Of a stretch of DNA of 64,000 nucleotides, positions 48,598-57,990 are shown one piece after another. Source of the DNA: Lewinellaceae bacterium (GTDB lineage Bacteria; Bacteroidota; Bacteroidia; Chitinophagales; Saprospiraceae); contig JACJYB010000002.1 of the NCBI GenBank assembly GCA_020636355.1, positions 248,001 to 312,000 of the forward strand, read 5' to 3'. Each line of letters opens with the position of its first letter. Positions within the stretch are counted from its first letter, which is position 1. Made by a program: the position numbers and the translations under genes. The notes under the pieces are model-generated. The model was not told the origin of the DNA and searched no databases. It was given only the letters and a program-made list of their open reading frames with translations.

Positions 48598-51219
48598 CTA
48601 CCGCTTAAATCCAATAGCCGTCTGTTTGTTAATGGCTTGGGTAAGATCCAGATTGACCTGTTTCAGATCTTCGAGCTCGATGTATGGCAGCAATTCCGGC
48701 TTGGGGTTATCGATTGCTGCAAGGCGTAGATTCTGGAATTTGATGGCCTCAAGAATTGCCTGCCTGACCGCACGGGCATTACCAAAATAACGATCCCGTT
48801 TAGCATGCAGTTGTTTGAATTGATCATGCAGGTATGACAGGGCATCTTCCCTGAATTTCAATCCCTTATCATGTACCATCTTAATCGCAATCTCCCTTAG
48901 TTCATCCGGGTCATAATCTTCAAACTTGAGGATCTTGTCGAAACGTGAGCTCAAACCCGGATTTGCTTTGAGGAATCGTTCCATATTGTCGGGATAACCG
49001 GCAACAAAAACAAAAAATACGCCTCGCTCATCCTCCATGCGCTTTAACAGGGTTTGGATAGCCTCCTGACCATAATCACCGGATTGAGGATGTGATGCAG
49101 TCAGCGCATATGCCTCATCAATGAAAAGGACACCACCTTTGGCCTCATCGATTTTTTCAGCGGTTTTGATCGCTGTTTGACCTATAAAACCGGCAACGAG
49201 GCCCTGACGATCCGTTTCAACCATGTGTCCTTTCTCCAGAATCCCTAAAGCTTTATATAACTGGGTCAATATCCTGGCAACTGTGGTCTTTCCTGTACCC
49301 GGGTTACCAACAAATACGGTGTGCAAAAAGAAATTATTAAGCACATCTTTCTCCAACCTGCGGTAATAGCGAACAATATTGACCAGGTCCAATATTTCTT
49401 TCTTGACCTCCTTCAGCCCTACCAATGCTTCCAGGGCGGTGAGTGAGCTGGCCAGAAGTTCTTCATCTATCGGGATATTAGGTATTCGACGGGATGCTGC
49501 CACTTTAATTTTCTCGACGTCCGCCAGTGAGACAACTTCCAGTTCTGCAGGGGTAAGCAGATACGGATTCTGTACATCCATCACCCTAAGAGCCATCTGG
49601 ATCTTGGCTTTGTCGATCAGATCATGCACATACCGAGCATTCCCGAAAGAGTTATCTCGAGCGCGATAAGCTTCGGTGATCATATGATCAATCAATTCTT
49701 TTGCATCCTCTGCTAAGGTGACCTCCTTTTCCCGCGCTGCATAATCCGCAATAGCTGAAAGTTCCTGAGGCAGATAGTCAGGAAAATCTAAAAATATCTT
49801 GAACCGTGACCGCAAGCCCGGATTGGATTTGAGGAAATACTGCATCTCTTTTGGGTAACCGGCTACAATTACAGCCAAGTCACCCGGACCATCACTCATC
49901 TCCTTTACCAGTAACTCGATAACCTCACGGCCAAAGTCTTTGCTATCATCGTTAGCCCTCGCCAATGCATATGCTTCATCGATAAATAATACGCCACCCC
50001 GAGCCTTTTCAATTGCTTCGCGCACCTTCGGAGCAGTCTGTCCAATGTACTCCCCGACCAGATCGACACGGTCTACTTCATGAACATGTCCTTTGGTAAG
50101 TAAGCCCATCTTCTTATAGAGCAACCCCATCATTTTGGCAACGGTAGTCTTACCGGTACCCGGATTTCCCGTGAATACGGAGTGAATGTTTATGCCTTCT
50201 TTTTCTTCAAATCCCTTTTCCCTCCTGAGTTTCACAAACTGGATGTACTGCGCATGCTCCCGAACTTGGTTTTTGATCTTCTGCAAGCCGATCAACGCAT
50301 CCAGCCTGGCCAACACCTCTTCAAAAGTGAGGTTCATATTCTCCTCCGGCATCAGATGCAAAGGATTCTGTTCGTTGGGCAGGTACACCGGATTTACGCC
50401 CTCCTCAAAATCGTAATCCACTTCGAAAGGTAATCTGGCCACCAGGTAATCCATGAAGGTAATGGCCACCGAATAACTACCCGGACGCCAGGTATTTTTC
50501 ATATTGGCGCCCCACCCTGCTGTCACCTTGATGTATTCCTCGTCCTCCTTGACTTCAAGCAACCGGACAACCTGACCTTTCAGCTCTTGCGCTTCATTAA
50601 AGAATTTAAAAAACAACTCAAATTGCCAGTTGCGATCGATCATGAGGTTGTCGAAAGTAGCTTCGGCGTAGATGTAACGGGTCTCCTCCGCATGAAAGAC
50701 GGTATAATAGGTCCGGTCGAGTTCATTGACATCATCATAAGGACCCTCATAAAGTTTAAGGGAGTGCAGTTTGAAATAAGGATTACTGAAGCTGTCAAAT
50801 GCATGTCCGGCATCCTCAACATAAAAATATTTGGTTCCTACTTTTTCCCCGTCGATGTACGCCTCCCAGAAGTAGGTGCCTTTCTTCCAGAATGCACCTT
50901 CCTTTTTATTTCCCCATCCCTCCCGGATGTAGATGACCGGATCGTACTTATTGATTTTTCGGACAAACTGCAGGTTGCAAACCTCTTTTTTGGACCGCTG
51001 GGTAGATATACAGCGCAGGACCACCTCAGCCTCCCAATTTTCGCGATCAAATAATTTATTGTAAAAGGAAAGCTCTACATACACGAAGGTCGTATCAAAT
51101 CGATCAAAGACCTGGCGATACTTCTTCTTGTTATCCGCCAACCATTCTGTAGAGGAATAGATCCTTAACTCACGGAACTTATAATTCAGTTCTTTTATCG
51201 CTTGTGTGGTTTCTTCCAT
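48598..51219 (-). CDS. Tandem-AAA ATPase of the CbbX/EccA type
   Basis: An 873-residue protein with four parts. Residues about 30-140 and 160-275 are two similar beta-sandwich-like domains: compare FVYVELSFYNKLFDRENW...EGWGN with YIYAEATFDNLMIDRNW...AGWGA. Two AAA modules follow, each with its own helical lid: Walker A GNPGTGKTTVAK near 351 and GNPGTGKTTVAR near 638, each followed by GGVLFIDEAYAL (Walker B). Sensor and arginine-finger regions (FGNARYVHDLID, FGNARAVRQAIL) are intact in both. The modules belong to the CbbX/CfxQ/SpoVK/EccA group, which remodels or activates partner proteins. It is transcribed alone, so the client is unknown. Confidence 0.86.
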   Translation of the reverse strand: MEETTQAIKELNYKFRELRIYSSTEWLADNKKKYRQVFDRFDTTFVYVELSFYNKLFDRENWEAEVVLRCISTQRSKKEVCNLQFVRKINKYDPVIYIREGWGNKKEGAFWKKGTYFWEAYIDGEKVGTKYFYVEDAGHAFDSFSNPYFKLHSLKLYEGPYDDVNELDRTYYTVFHAEETRYIYAEATFDNLMIDRNWQFELFFKFFNEAQELKGQVVRLLEVKEDEEYIKVTAGWGANMKNTWRPGSYSVAITFMDYLVARLPFEVDYDFEEGVNPVYLPNEQNPLHLMPEENMNLTFEEVLARLDALIGLQKIKNQVREHAQYIQFVKLRREKGFEEKEGINIHSVFTGNPGTGKTTVAKMMGLLYKKMGLLTKGHVHEVDRVDLVGEYIGQTAPKVREAIEKARGGVLFIDEAYALARANDDSKDFGREVIELLVKEMSDGPGDLAVIVAGYPKEMQYFLKSNPGLRSRFKIFLDFPDYLPQELSAIADYAAREKEVTLAEDAKELIDHMITEAYRARDNSFGNARYVHDLIDKAKIQMALRVMDVQNPYLLTPAELEVVSLADVEKIKVAASRRIPNIPIDEELLASSLTALEALVGLKEVKKEILDLVNIVRYYRRLEKDVLNNFFLHTVFVGNPGTGKTTVARILTQLYKALGILEKGHMVETDRQGLVAGFIGQTAIKTAEKIDEAKGGVLFIDEAYALTASHPQSGDYGQEAIQTLLKRMEDERGVFFVFVAGYPDNMERFLKANPGLSSRFDKILKFEDYDPDELREIAIKMVHDKGLKFREDALSYLHDQFKQLHAKRDRYFGNARAVRQAILEAIKFQNLRLAAIDNPKPELLPYIELEDLKQVNLDLTQAINKQTAIGFKR

Positions 51220-51344
51220 TCGCTGCAGGCTTCAATCGGTCAATTTCTATTAAATTACTTTTACAACAAAGTTTTAGTTTTGATTTTTATGATTTAAAAC
51301 TGGAGGAAACGTGTTAAATAGGATCAAGTTTCACGCTTCTCATC

Positions 51345-52277
51345 TTGAAAGACTTCCTCTATACTAATGCAAAATCAGTGCTGCATCATATCCGGCCTAT
51401 AAATATTTTTTTGGCAGTATTCGCCGAGTGGTCTATTTACTACATCTTGCTGCGTCCATTGCAGGTGGCCAACCAGCTGCTATCCGACCGGCAATTCATC
51501 GGGTTTATAGGTTTTAGCACAGGAATGATGATCGCGGGCTACCTTATCAATGACCTTTACGATGAAGGAATTGACCGGGCAAACGAGCGGAATTCCCCTT
51601 TGATACGGGGTCAACTGTCGCGTAAGCAATTGTGGTTTGCATTTGCCGCTGGCCAGATGCTGACCTTGTCCTCCTGGATTTATTTGTGGCAGAGCTATGA
51701 TTTTCATGGGCTCATCTGGCTGCTCTGGCTGGGCCCCGCTGGATTACTCTTTTATGCAACCCGGCTCAAATGCAGACCACTGGCTGGAAACCTGCTGATG
51801 GCTTTTTTTGCCGCTTGCCTGCCGGCCATGTTTCTGGTGCGAGACCCGGGTTTACCCTGGCATCCGGAATTTCCGGGCCGGATTCGATTCATGTTCCTCT
51901 GGTATTTGTTTTTTAGTTTCGGCGCTACCTGGTTTCGTGAAATCGTAAAAGATCTGGAGGATGAATCCGGGGATCGAAAAGGAGGATGTACCACTTTTCC
52001 GGTTCGCTATGGGATGGCTTCGGGCAGACGGTACGCTATAAACATTGGAATCCTGTACATGACCGGATTGATCCTCTTTCTGATTCAGTTGTTTATGCGC
52101 GTAGAAATCTTAACGTGGTTATGGATTGCCATCATAGCAGTTCCAACCCTGGCGATAGCGCTAAAAAATACGGTCAGCCGTAATTATCATCAGGCTCAAC
52201 AATGGCTTAAGTGGCATTTGACCGCAGGACTCTTGATGTTATGGATCTTTAAATGGATGGAAGTATGGAATGGATGA
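51345..52277 (+). CDS. UbiA-family prenyltransferase
   Basis: A polytopic membrane prenyltransferase of 310 residues. The first Asp-rich motif is NDLYDEGIDRANE and the second is DLEDESGDRKGG, both required for binding prenyl diphosphate via Mg. About eight to nine membrane helices are predicted. The start is a TTG at 51345, since no in-frame ATG precedes the first helix closely. Bacteroidota UbiA relatives next to maf are often annotated as geranylgeranylglycerol-phosphate or homogentisate-type prenyltransferases; the acceptor cannot be told here. The stop codon overlaps the ATG of the maf gene by 4 bp if the start at 52274 is used, so both genes probably form an operon. Confidence 0.82.
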   Translation: MKDFLYTNAKSVLHHIRPINIFLAVFAEWSIYYILLRPLQVANQLLSDRQFIGFIGFSTGMMIAGYLINDLYDEGIDRANERNSPLIRGQLSRKQLWFAFAAGQMLTLSSWIYLWQSYDFHGLIWLLWLGPAGLLFYATRLKCRPLAGNLLMAFFAACLPAMFLVRDPGLPWHPEFPGRIRFMFLWYLFFSFGATWFREIVKDLEDESGDRKGGCTTFPVRYGMASGRRYAINIGILYMTGLILFLIQLFMRVEILTWLWIAIIAVPTLAIALKNTVSRNYHQAQQWLKWHLTAGLLMLWIFKWMEVWNG

Positions 52278-52861
52278 AAACGTTTACAATTGGTCTGGCC
52301 TCTCAATCCCCTCGACGACAATACTTGCTGCAACAGGGCGGGTTCCATTTCAAACTGATTCCGAATGAATACGATGAGATCGTTCCTGTTGGCATGGATC
52401 CTCATAAGGCCCCAGAGTTTCTGGCGATTCAGAAAGCCAGCCATGCTTTGTCCTTAATGGGCGACTGCGACTTAATTCTTGCAGCCGATTGCGTAGTCCT
52501 GCTGGGAGGAGAAATCATCGGAAAGCCCAGGGACCGGGCGGACGCAATTCAAATGTTAATGCGTCTTTCCGGGGAGACACATAGCGTAGTCAGCGGCGTA
52601 TGCCTGCTCCAGCCAGGCCGTTCCCATGCATTTTCCGTACAATCCTCAGTGACCTTTGACATGCTTACTCCAGCTGAGATCGAATATTATGTCGACCAAT
52701 TCCATCCTTTTGATAAAGCAGGCTCTTACGGGATTCAGGACTGGATCGGCTGGAACAAAATCGTCCGCATCGAAGGCAGTTACAGCAATATTATGGGTTT
52801 ACCGATGCACGAAACTTATCATGCACTGCAGGCATTCCTGACTCCAACTGGAATCGCATAG
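52274..52861 (+). CDS. maf: Maf-family nucleotide pyrophosphatase
   Basis: Maf/YhdE-type NTP pyrophosphatase that removes modified or non-canonical nucleotides (dTTP/UTP or methylated forms) from the pool. SQSPRRQYLL near the N-terminus is the substrate-binding signature, AADCVVLLGGEIIGKP carries the catalytic Asp and KP motif, and QDWIGWNKI with GSYSNIMGLP closes the family core. The ATG at 52274 overlaps the upstream stop codon (ATGA); upstream ATGs at 52253 and 52265 are alternatives. The length of 195 residues is typical. Confidence 0.9.
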   Translation: MKTFTIGLASQSPRRQYLLQQGGFHFKLIPNEYDEIVPVGMDPHKAPEFLAIQKASHALSLMGDCDLILAADCVVLLGGEIIGKPRDRADAIQMLMRLSGETHSVVSGVCLLQPGRSHAFSVQSSVTFDMLTPAEIEYYVDQFHPFDKAGSYGIQDWIGWNKIVRIEGSYSNIMGLPMHETYHALQAFLTPTGIA

Positions 52862-52946
52862 TCTGACACCCAGATTTGCAGTCAATTTTATCGCTTCAAT
52901 TGAGGTTTTAAACCCGGTGATGCAAGCCCCGCGATAAAAATTCCCG

Positions 52947-52954
52947 TAACTTTG
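52947..52954 (+). promoter_or_regulatory. Candidate -7 element upstream of folD
   Basis: TAACTTTG fits TAnnTTTG exactly and lies 25 bases before the folD start codon. A -33 TTG is not visible at the expected spacing. Confidence 0.45.
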
Positions 52955-52979
52955 TGATCCACAAAACAAAGGGATAGAA

Positions 52980-53861
52980 ATGGAATTACTGGATGGGAAA
53001 TGGCTCTCCCAGGAGATTAAAAAAGATATAGCTGCTGAGGTTAAGAAAATTATTGCACAGGGGGGTAAACAACCGCATCTGGCCGCTGTGCTGGTAGGTG
53101 ATGACCCGGCCTCCCAGGTTTACGTGCGCAACAAAGTAAAAGCCTGTGAATTGGTTGGCTTTAAGTCGACCCTGATCCGCAGAGAAGCGACCATTTCGGA
53201 ACAAGAGTTGATGCAAATAGTCCACGACCTCAATCAGGATGACGACGTGGATGGATTTATCGTTCAGCTTCCTTTGCCAAAACATATTGACGAAATCAAA
53301 GTGACCCTGGCCATTGATCCAAAAAAGGATGTGGACGGATTCCATCCTATGAATGTAGGCCGTATGACCATTGGTCTACCTGCTTACCTCCCTGCCACGC
53401 CATTTGGGATTATGCAGATGCTCGAACGTTACAAAATTGATGTAGCTGGCAAGGAATGTGTGGTTCTGGGTCGTTCAAATATTGTCGGAACTCCGATCAG
53501 CCTGCTACTCTCCCGTAAGGCCAATCCAGGAAATGCCACCGTCATTCTTTGTCACAGCATGACCCAAAACATTAAAGATCTTTGCCGCCGTGCCGATGTA
53601 TTGGTGGTGGCAATGGGCAGACCAAAATTTGTAACAGAGGATATGGTCAAAGCAGGTGCAGTGATCATAGATGTCGGGATAAACCGCATTGATGACCCTA
53701 CCGCTGCCAAAGGCACCCGTCTGGTAGGAGATGTCGATTTCGAAATGGTAGCCCCCAAATGCAGCTACATCACTCCGGTGCCGGGAGGCGTAGGTCCTAT
53801 GACCATAACTTCCCTGTTGATGAATACCTTGCGGGCAAACCGGAAAGAAATCTACGGATAA
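52980..53861 (+). CDS. folD: Methylenetetrahydrofolate dehydrogenase/cyclohydrolase
   Basis: FolD interconverts methylene-, methenyl- and 10-formyl-tetrahydrofolate with NADP. In 293 residues the conserved pieces are VGDDPASQVYVRNKVKACE (catalytic Tyr and Lys, near residue 50), DGFIVQLPLPKH, DPKKDVDGFHPMNVGR, the NADP-binding CVVLGRSNIVGTPISLLL and PVPGGVGPMTITSLL at the end. The protein is complete. Its stop codon TAA shares one base with the ATG of the prmA gene (TAATG), so the two are translationally coupled. Confidence 0.96.
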   Translation: MELLDGKWLSQEIKKDIAAEVKKIIAQGGKQPHLAAVLVGDDPASQVYVRNKVKACELVGFKSTLIRREATISEQELMQIVHDLNQDDDVDGFIVQLPLPKHIDEIKVTLAIDPKKDVDGFHPMNVGRMTIGLPAYLPATPFGIMQMLERYKIDVAGKECVVLGRSNIVGTPISLLLSRKANPGNATVILCHSMTQNIKDLCRRADVLVVAMGRPKFVTEDMVKAGAVIIDVGINRIDDPTAAKGTRLVGDVDFEMVAPKCSYITPVPGGVGPMTITSLLMNTLRANRKEIYG

Positions 53862-54679
53862 TGGATTTCCTGGTCTACTGGATTGTACCGGACTCCGGAT
53901 ATGTGGACCGGATCCATGCCGAAATCAGCCTCCGTCAGGAAGTGGCTGGAATGGAAGAAAGGGAGGGTGCTTTTGGGTTCTACGTTCCGGCAACCCACGA
54001 AGGCGAATTCTCTGCCTTCCTGGCCGGTCTGCAAGAAGAGACAGGCCTGTCGTTTCGGGTAGAACGGCTGAATGACCAAAATTGGAATGCGGTCTGGGAG
54101 TCACAGTTTGAGCCGGTCATCCTGGACAACTGGATGCATATCCGGGCGGACTTCCATCCTCCAGCATCTGGCACGGTTGAACATGAGTTGATCATCAATC
54201 CGGCCAACGCCTTTGGAACTGGCCATCATGAGACTACCCGTTTAATCCTCACCTGGCTGCGATATCAGGATTTAACAGACACCACCATTCTTGATTTTGG
54301 TGCCGGAACCGGAATCCTGGGGATCGTGACGTACCAGCTTGGCGCGTCCACGGTGGTAGGAATCGATATCCGCCGCGAGGCTGTTGAAAGTATGCAATCC
54401 AATGCAGTGCGAAATGAGGCGACCATTATCGCCAGAAAAGGCTCTGCTGAAGTGATTGGCGAAGACCTCTTTGACGTCGTCATTGCTAATGTTAACCTGG
54501 ACGTATTACAAATGCATGCATTAAAATTGACTGCAGCGATACGTGCCGGGGGCAGACTGGTTGTCAGTGGTATCCTTTCCGGGGATGACCGGGCAATCCT
54601 GCAAGCCTATCCTGCAATCCACTGGGACTGGATGAATCAGGAAGGCGAATGGATTGCCATGGCCGGACACAAACCTTAA
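53861..54679 (+). CDS. prmA: Ribosomal protein L11 methyltransferase
   Basis: PrmA trimethylates residues of ribosomal protein L11. The ATG at 53861 overlaps the folD stop by one base and gives 272 residues beginning MDFLVYWIV; the frame is open upstream inside folD but that is not used. The signature NPANAFGTGHHETTRLIL, the SAM motif ILDFGAGTGILGIVTYQLGA and the catalytic-region IANVNLDVL (NxxN-type) are present. The N-terminal ferredoxin-like substrate domain is recognisable but weakly conserved, as usual in Bacteroidota. Confidence 0.93.
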   Translation: MDFLVYWIVPDSGYVDRIHAEISLRQEVAGMEEREGAFGFYVPATHEGEFSAFLAGLQEETGLSFRVERLNDQNWNAVWESQFEPVILDNWMHIRADFHPPASGTVEHELIINPANAFGTGHHETTRLILTWLRYQDLTDTTILDFGAGTGILGIVTYQLGASTVVGIDIRREAVESMQSNAVRNEATIIARKGSAEVIGEDLFDVVIANVNLDVLQMHALKLTAAIRAGGRLVVSGILSGDDRAILQAYPAIHWDWMNQEGEWIAMAGHKP

Positions 54680-54693
54680 ATAGATTCAAAACC

Positions 54694-55251
54694 ATGGAAA
54701 CAGGAAATTACCTCGACACCCTGGAGAAATTGTTCCATTATTATAAATCTTTAGCAGAGAAGGCTATCCAGCAAATTGACGACCACCAGTTGCATCAAAA
54801 ACTCCATCCCGATGATAACAGCATAGCCATTATCCTCCAGCATCTGATCGGAAACATGAGATCACGATTTACCGATTTTTTCACTTCGGACGGTGAAAAG
54901 CCCTGGCGGGATAGGGAATCCGAATTTATGGACCCAGCACTTGGCAAAAGGCAGCTCTTGCAAGAATGGGAATCAGCCTGGAATACCGTTTTTAAGGCAA
55001 TTGACCAGGCTCGTGAGAAGCCACTGGATGCCATCGTATACATCCGAAATGAAGGCCATACCGTGCTGGAAGCTTTTCAACGACAATTAGCCCATTATGC
55101 GTACCATACCGGACAGGTGGTATTCCTGGCTAAATCGCTGGCAGGCAACCACTGGAAATCTTTATCGATTCCCAAAGGTCAATCGGAGGCATTCAACTCC
55201 GGAAAATTTTCAAAAGACAAAAGCAAATCCTTCTTTACAGATAAAATGTAA
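54694..55251 (+). CDS. DinB-superfamily DUF1572 protein
   Basis: A 185-residue protein of the DUF1572 branch of the DinB/YfiT four-helix superfamily. The helices carry the metal-binding His pattern: LQHLIGNMRSRFTDF near residue 50 and the QLAHYAYHTGQVVFLAKSL segment near 130. Some relatives transfer bacillithiol or similar thiols; DUF1572 itself lacks an assigned reaction. The ATG at 54694 fits the start of the first helix; upstream codons lie within prmA. It follows prmA by 14 bp and precedes lysA by 26 bp, so it is probably in the same folD-lysA operon. Confidence 0.84.
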   Translation: METGNYLDTLEKLFHYYKSLAEKAIQQIDDHQLHQKLHPDDNSIAIILQHLIGNMRSRFTDFFTSDGEKPWRDRESEFMDPALGKRQLLQEWESAWNTVFKAIDQAREKPLDAIVYIRNEGHTVLEAFQRQLAHYAYHTGQVVFLAKSLAGNHWKSLSIPKGQSEAFNSGKFSKDKSKSFFTDKM

Positions 55252-55277
55252 TCTTTACAGCCAGAATCGCTCAAGCA

Positions 55278-56510
55278 ATGAAGGAATCTTTCTCCATTGG
55301 CGGTATTTCCGCCCAGCAATTAGCCGACGAGTACGGTCTTCCACTTTATGTCTATGACAGTGGTATCATTAAGCGCCAGTTCCAACGCATGCAGAGAGCT
55401 TTTGATGTACCGGAGTTGCGCATTAATTATGCGTTGAAAGCTTTATCAAACGTCAGCATTCTTCGCTACATGAACCATCTGGGAAGCTGTCTGGATGCGG
55501 TCTCGATGGGCGAGGTGCAGTTGGGATTGCACGCAGGGTTTAACCGAGATCGCATTATGTATACGCCCAATATGGTGGCATTGGAGGAGATCCGGCAGGT
55601 TAAAGCCATGGGTATCCCGATGAACATTGACAACATCGAGATGCTTGAAGCACTGGGTCATGAATTTGAAAACCTGGAAATAGGCATCCGGGTTAACCCG
55701 CACGTCATGGCTGGTGGAAACCAAAAGATCTCGGTGGGACACATCGATTCGAAATTTGGTATTTCTTTTCATCAAATGCCATTGGTACGTCGTCTGACAG
55801 ACAATCTGGGTATCCGAATCAAGGGGGTGCATATGCACACGGGCTCCGACATTCTTGATGTTGGGGTATTTCTCCAGGCTGCAGAAATCCTGTTAAACGT
55901 GGCCAAAGAGTTTCCGGACCTTGAATACATTGACTTTGGCAGTGGTTTCAAGGTAAAGTACAAACCGGAAGATTACGAAACGGATATCGAGGAGTTTGGC
56001 AAAGAACTGGGTAAACGATTCCGGAAGTTTTGCAAAGAATATGGCCGCGAACTCACCCTGGTGTTTGAACCAGGCAAATTTCTGGTCTCTGAATCCGGTT
56101 ATTTTCTGGTGCGCACTAACCTCATCAAACAGACCACTTCGACGGTGTTTGCAGGGGTTGATTCAGGATTCCAGCATTTGGGGAGACCGATGATGTATGG
56201 CTCTCACCACGAGATCGAAAACATCTCGAATCCGGAGGGAAAACCCAGGCTTTACACGGTCGTGGGATACATTTGTGAGACAGACACCTTTGCCTATAAC
56301 CGCAAGATCCCCCAAATTCAGGTAGGAGATATTTTATGTATGCGCAATGCAGGCGCGTATTGCTTTTCGATGGCCTCTCACTACAATTCCCGGTTGCTAC
56401 CAGCCGAAGTCCTGGTTCTGGATGGGAAATCATATTTGATCCGGGAACGGGAGAAATTCGAAGACCTGTTAATCCACCAGACCGACCCCTCGTTATCCTT
56501 TAATGATTAA
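55278..56510 (+). CDS. lysA: Diaminopimelate decarboxylase
   Basis: LysA decarboxylates meso-diaminopimelate to lysine, the last lysine step. PLP-binding Lys54 is in YALKALSN; HMHTGSD carries the glycine/serine residues that hold the PLP phosphate; FEPGKFLVSESG is the canonical EPGR site (Lys in place of Arg), and CETDTF provides the catalytic Cys and the acidic substrate contact. The length of 410 residues is normal. The gene ends convergently with the ZIP gene, with a 4-bp overlap of the 3' ends. Confidence 0.93.
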   Translation: MKESFSIGGISAQQLADEYGLPLYVYDSGIIKRQFQRMQRAFDVPELRINYALKALSNVSILRYMNHLGSCLDAVSMGEVQLGLHAGFNRDRIMYTPNMVALEEIRQVKAMGIPMNIDNIEMLEALGHEFENLEIGIRVNPHVMAGGNQKISVGHIDSKFGISFHQMPLVRRLTDNLGIRIKGVHMHTGSDILDVGVFLQAAEILLNVAKEFPDLEYIDFGSGFKVKYKPEDYETDIEEFGKELGKRFRKFCKEYGRELTLVFEPGKFLVSESGYFLVRTNLIKQTTSTVFAGVDSGFQHLGRPMMYGSHHEIENISNPEGKPRLYTVVGYICETDTFAYNRKIPQIQVGDILCMRNAGAYCFSMASHYNSRLLPAEVLVLDGKSYLIREREKFEDLLIHQTDPSLSFND

Positions 56511-57217
56511 CGTGTAAGGTAAACCAGGACAAAGCCCGCTAGAATCGCAATCAAACGATACAGGGAAATGGCACGGTGCGAAGGTGACATTTCAAATAAA
56601 ATGGTCGTCGCAATATGTAAAAATAGTCCCACCACCAAAGCATTGATTTGCGGTAAATAAGGGATTACATCCAGCATGCCGCCCGTGAGATAGCCTAGTG
56701 GAGACATTAAGGAAAAGATCGTCAGACAAAGCAGGATCGTCTGCCGCTTGAGGTGGTGCCCTTTACAAATGGTTACCAAAGCGAAGGCCGCAGGAAATTT
56801 ATGAAAAGCCAATCCCCACAGATAACTGGAGCCTAAAAGATGTTCGTGTTCATGGGCATGCGATAAATAGTCCAGTGGAAATCCTTCCAGATAAGCATGG
56901 ATGCAAAGGCCAAACATCACAGCAACGATTATACTACCCTTACCATGTTCATGCAAATGCATATGGCCGTGTTCGATGCCCTGGGAGAAATACTCCAGAA
57001 AGATCTGGATCAAAAACCCGACCAGTACCCAAACGCCTACCGATGCAGCTGATCCCTGATAAACCATCGGTAGCAGCACCAAAAAAGAAACGCCCAGGAG
57101 GTAAGCGCCACCAAAACTGAGGAAAATCTTAGGCCAGACCGTCTGCCGGATGAAATCAGCTGTTAAGCCTAATAAGCCGCCCAGCCAGACACTACCGATC
57201 AATACGAGCCAATTCAT
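56507..57217 (-). CDS. ZIP-family metal transporter
   Basis: A 236-residue ZIP transporter with about seven to eight helices. The metal path is visible in helices IV and V: CIHAYLEGFPLDY and AFHKFPAAFALV. A histidine-rich cytoplasmic loop (GHMHLHEHGKG) lies before them near residue 90 and a second His-rich stretch (SHAHEHEHLLG) near 122, both common in Zn or Mn importers. Direction (uptake into the cytoplasm) is inferred from the family. Its start overlaps the 3' end of the PAP2 gene by 26 bp, so the pair is co-transcribed. Confidence 0.88.
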   Translation of the reverse strand: MNWLVLIGSVWLGGLLGLTADFIRQTVWPKIFLSFGGAYLLGVSFLVLLPMVYQGSAASVGVWVLVGFLIQIFLEYFSQGIEHGHMHLHEHGKGSIIVAVMFGLCIHAYLEGFPLDYLSHAHEHEHLLGSSYLWGLAFHKFPAAFALVTICKGHHLKRQTILLCLTIFSLMSPLGYLTGGMLDVIPYLPQINALVVGLFLHIATTILFEMSPSHRAISLYRLIAILAGFVLVYLTR

Positions 57218-57773
57218 CAGCTGTTTTACTTCGTTTTAAAAATAAATAACGGTACACAACCCACCCGATTGCCATTCCGGTCACCGAACCCATAAACACA
57301 TCAAATGGATAATGAACCCCAACATATACTTGGGCAATAGCCACATTTAGTGCCCAGAGGATAAGCAGGCTGCGGACCCACAGCGGCCAGCCAACAAGGG
57401 CTAGAAATAAAAACGTGGATAGGGCAAAATGGTTGCTGGCATGGGATGAAGTAAAGCTATAGCCACTTCCACATGGAACGCGCTGGACAACGACCAACTC
57501 GGTATTATGGCACGGACGAAGACGCTTGAACATAGGCTTGAACACCTTACTGCTCAGCGTGTCTGATGATAGAATCAGAACACCAATGCAAAATAAAAAC
57601 CACCAGGGTTTTTGACGGTTCATCAGAATATAAGCTATGAGGAAGACGTAGAGGGGCAGCCAGAAGTATTTATTACGCACCAAAGGCATCCAAAAATCAA
57701 ATATTCCTGATGACCAACCCCGATTTACCCAATGAAACAGGGCTTCGTCAAAGTGCTGCAATAACTCCCACAT
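57192..57773 (-). CDS. PAP2-family phosphatase
   Basis: A 193-residue membrane phosphatase with the three PAP2 catalytic motifs: KPMFKRLRPC (K...RP), the YSFTSSHASNHFA (PSGH-like, reading SSHA) with the first catalytic His, and VGVHYPFDVFMGS (S...R...HYP..D) with the second His and Asp. About five membrane helices surround them. Such enzymes dephosphorylate undecaprenyl diphosphate or phosphatidic acid in the envelope. It is the first gene of a two-gene unit with the ZIP transporter; no functional link is known. Confidence 0.88.
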   Translation of the reverse strand: MWELLQHFDEALFHWVNRGWSSGIFDFWMPLVRNKYFWLPLYVFLIAYILMNRQKPWWFLFCIGVLILSSDTLSSKVFKPMFKRLRPCHNTELVVVQRVPCGSGYSFTSSHASNHFALSTFLFLALVGWPLWVRSLLILWALNVAIAQVYVGVHYPFDVFMGSVTGMAIGWVVYRYLFLKRSKTADELARIDR

Positions 57774-57990
57774 AGCAACGAATGTAGAGAATTGATTTCA
57801 GAAGTCTGTTTCCCGATTCAAACGAAATCATAAAATCAAAAACAATCTACCCCAACAGCATCATTCCATCCAAACTTAACTTCCCTGCATCATAAAACCG
57901 CAATACCCCATTCCGCTCTTAAACACGATAACACCTCATGGCCTAAACACTACGGAAACACTATCTTTACGCCGCTGAAAAATATTAATA

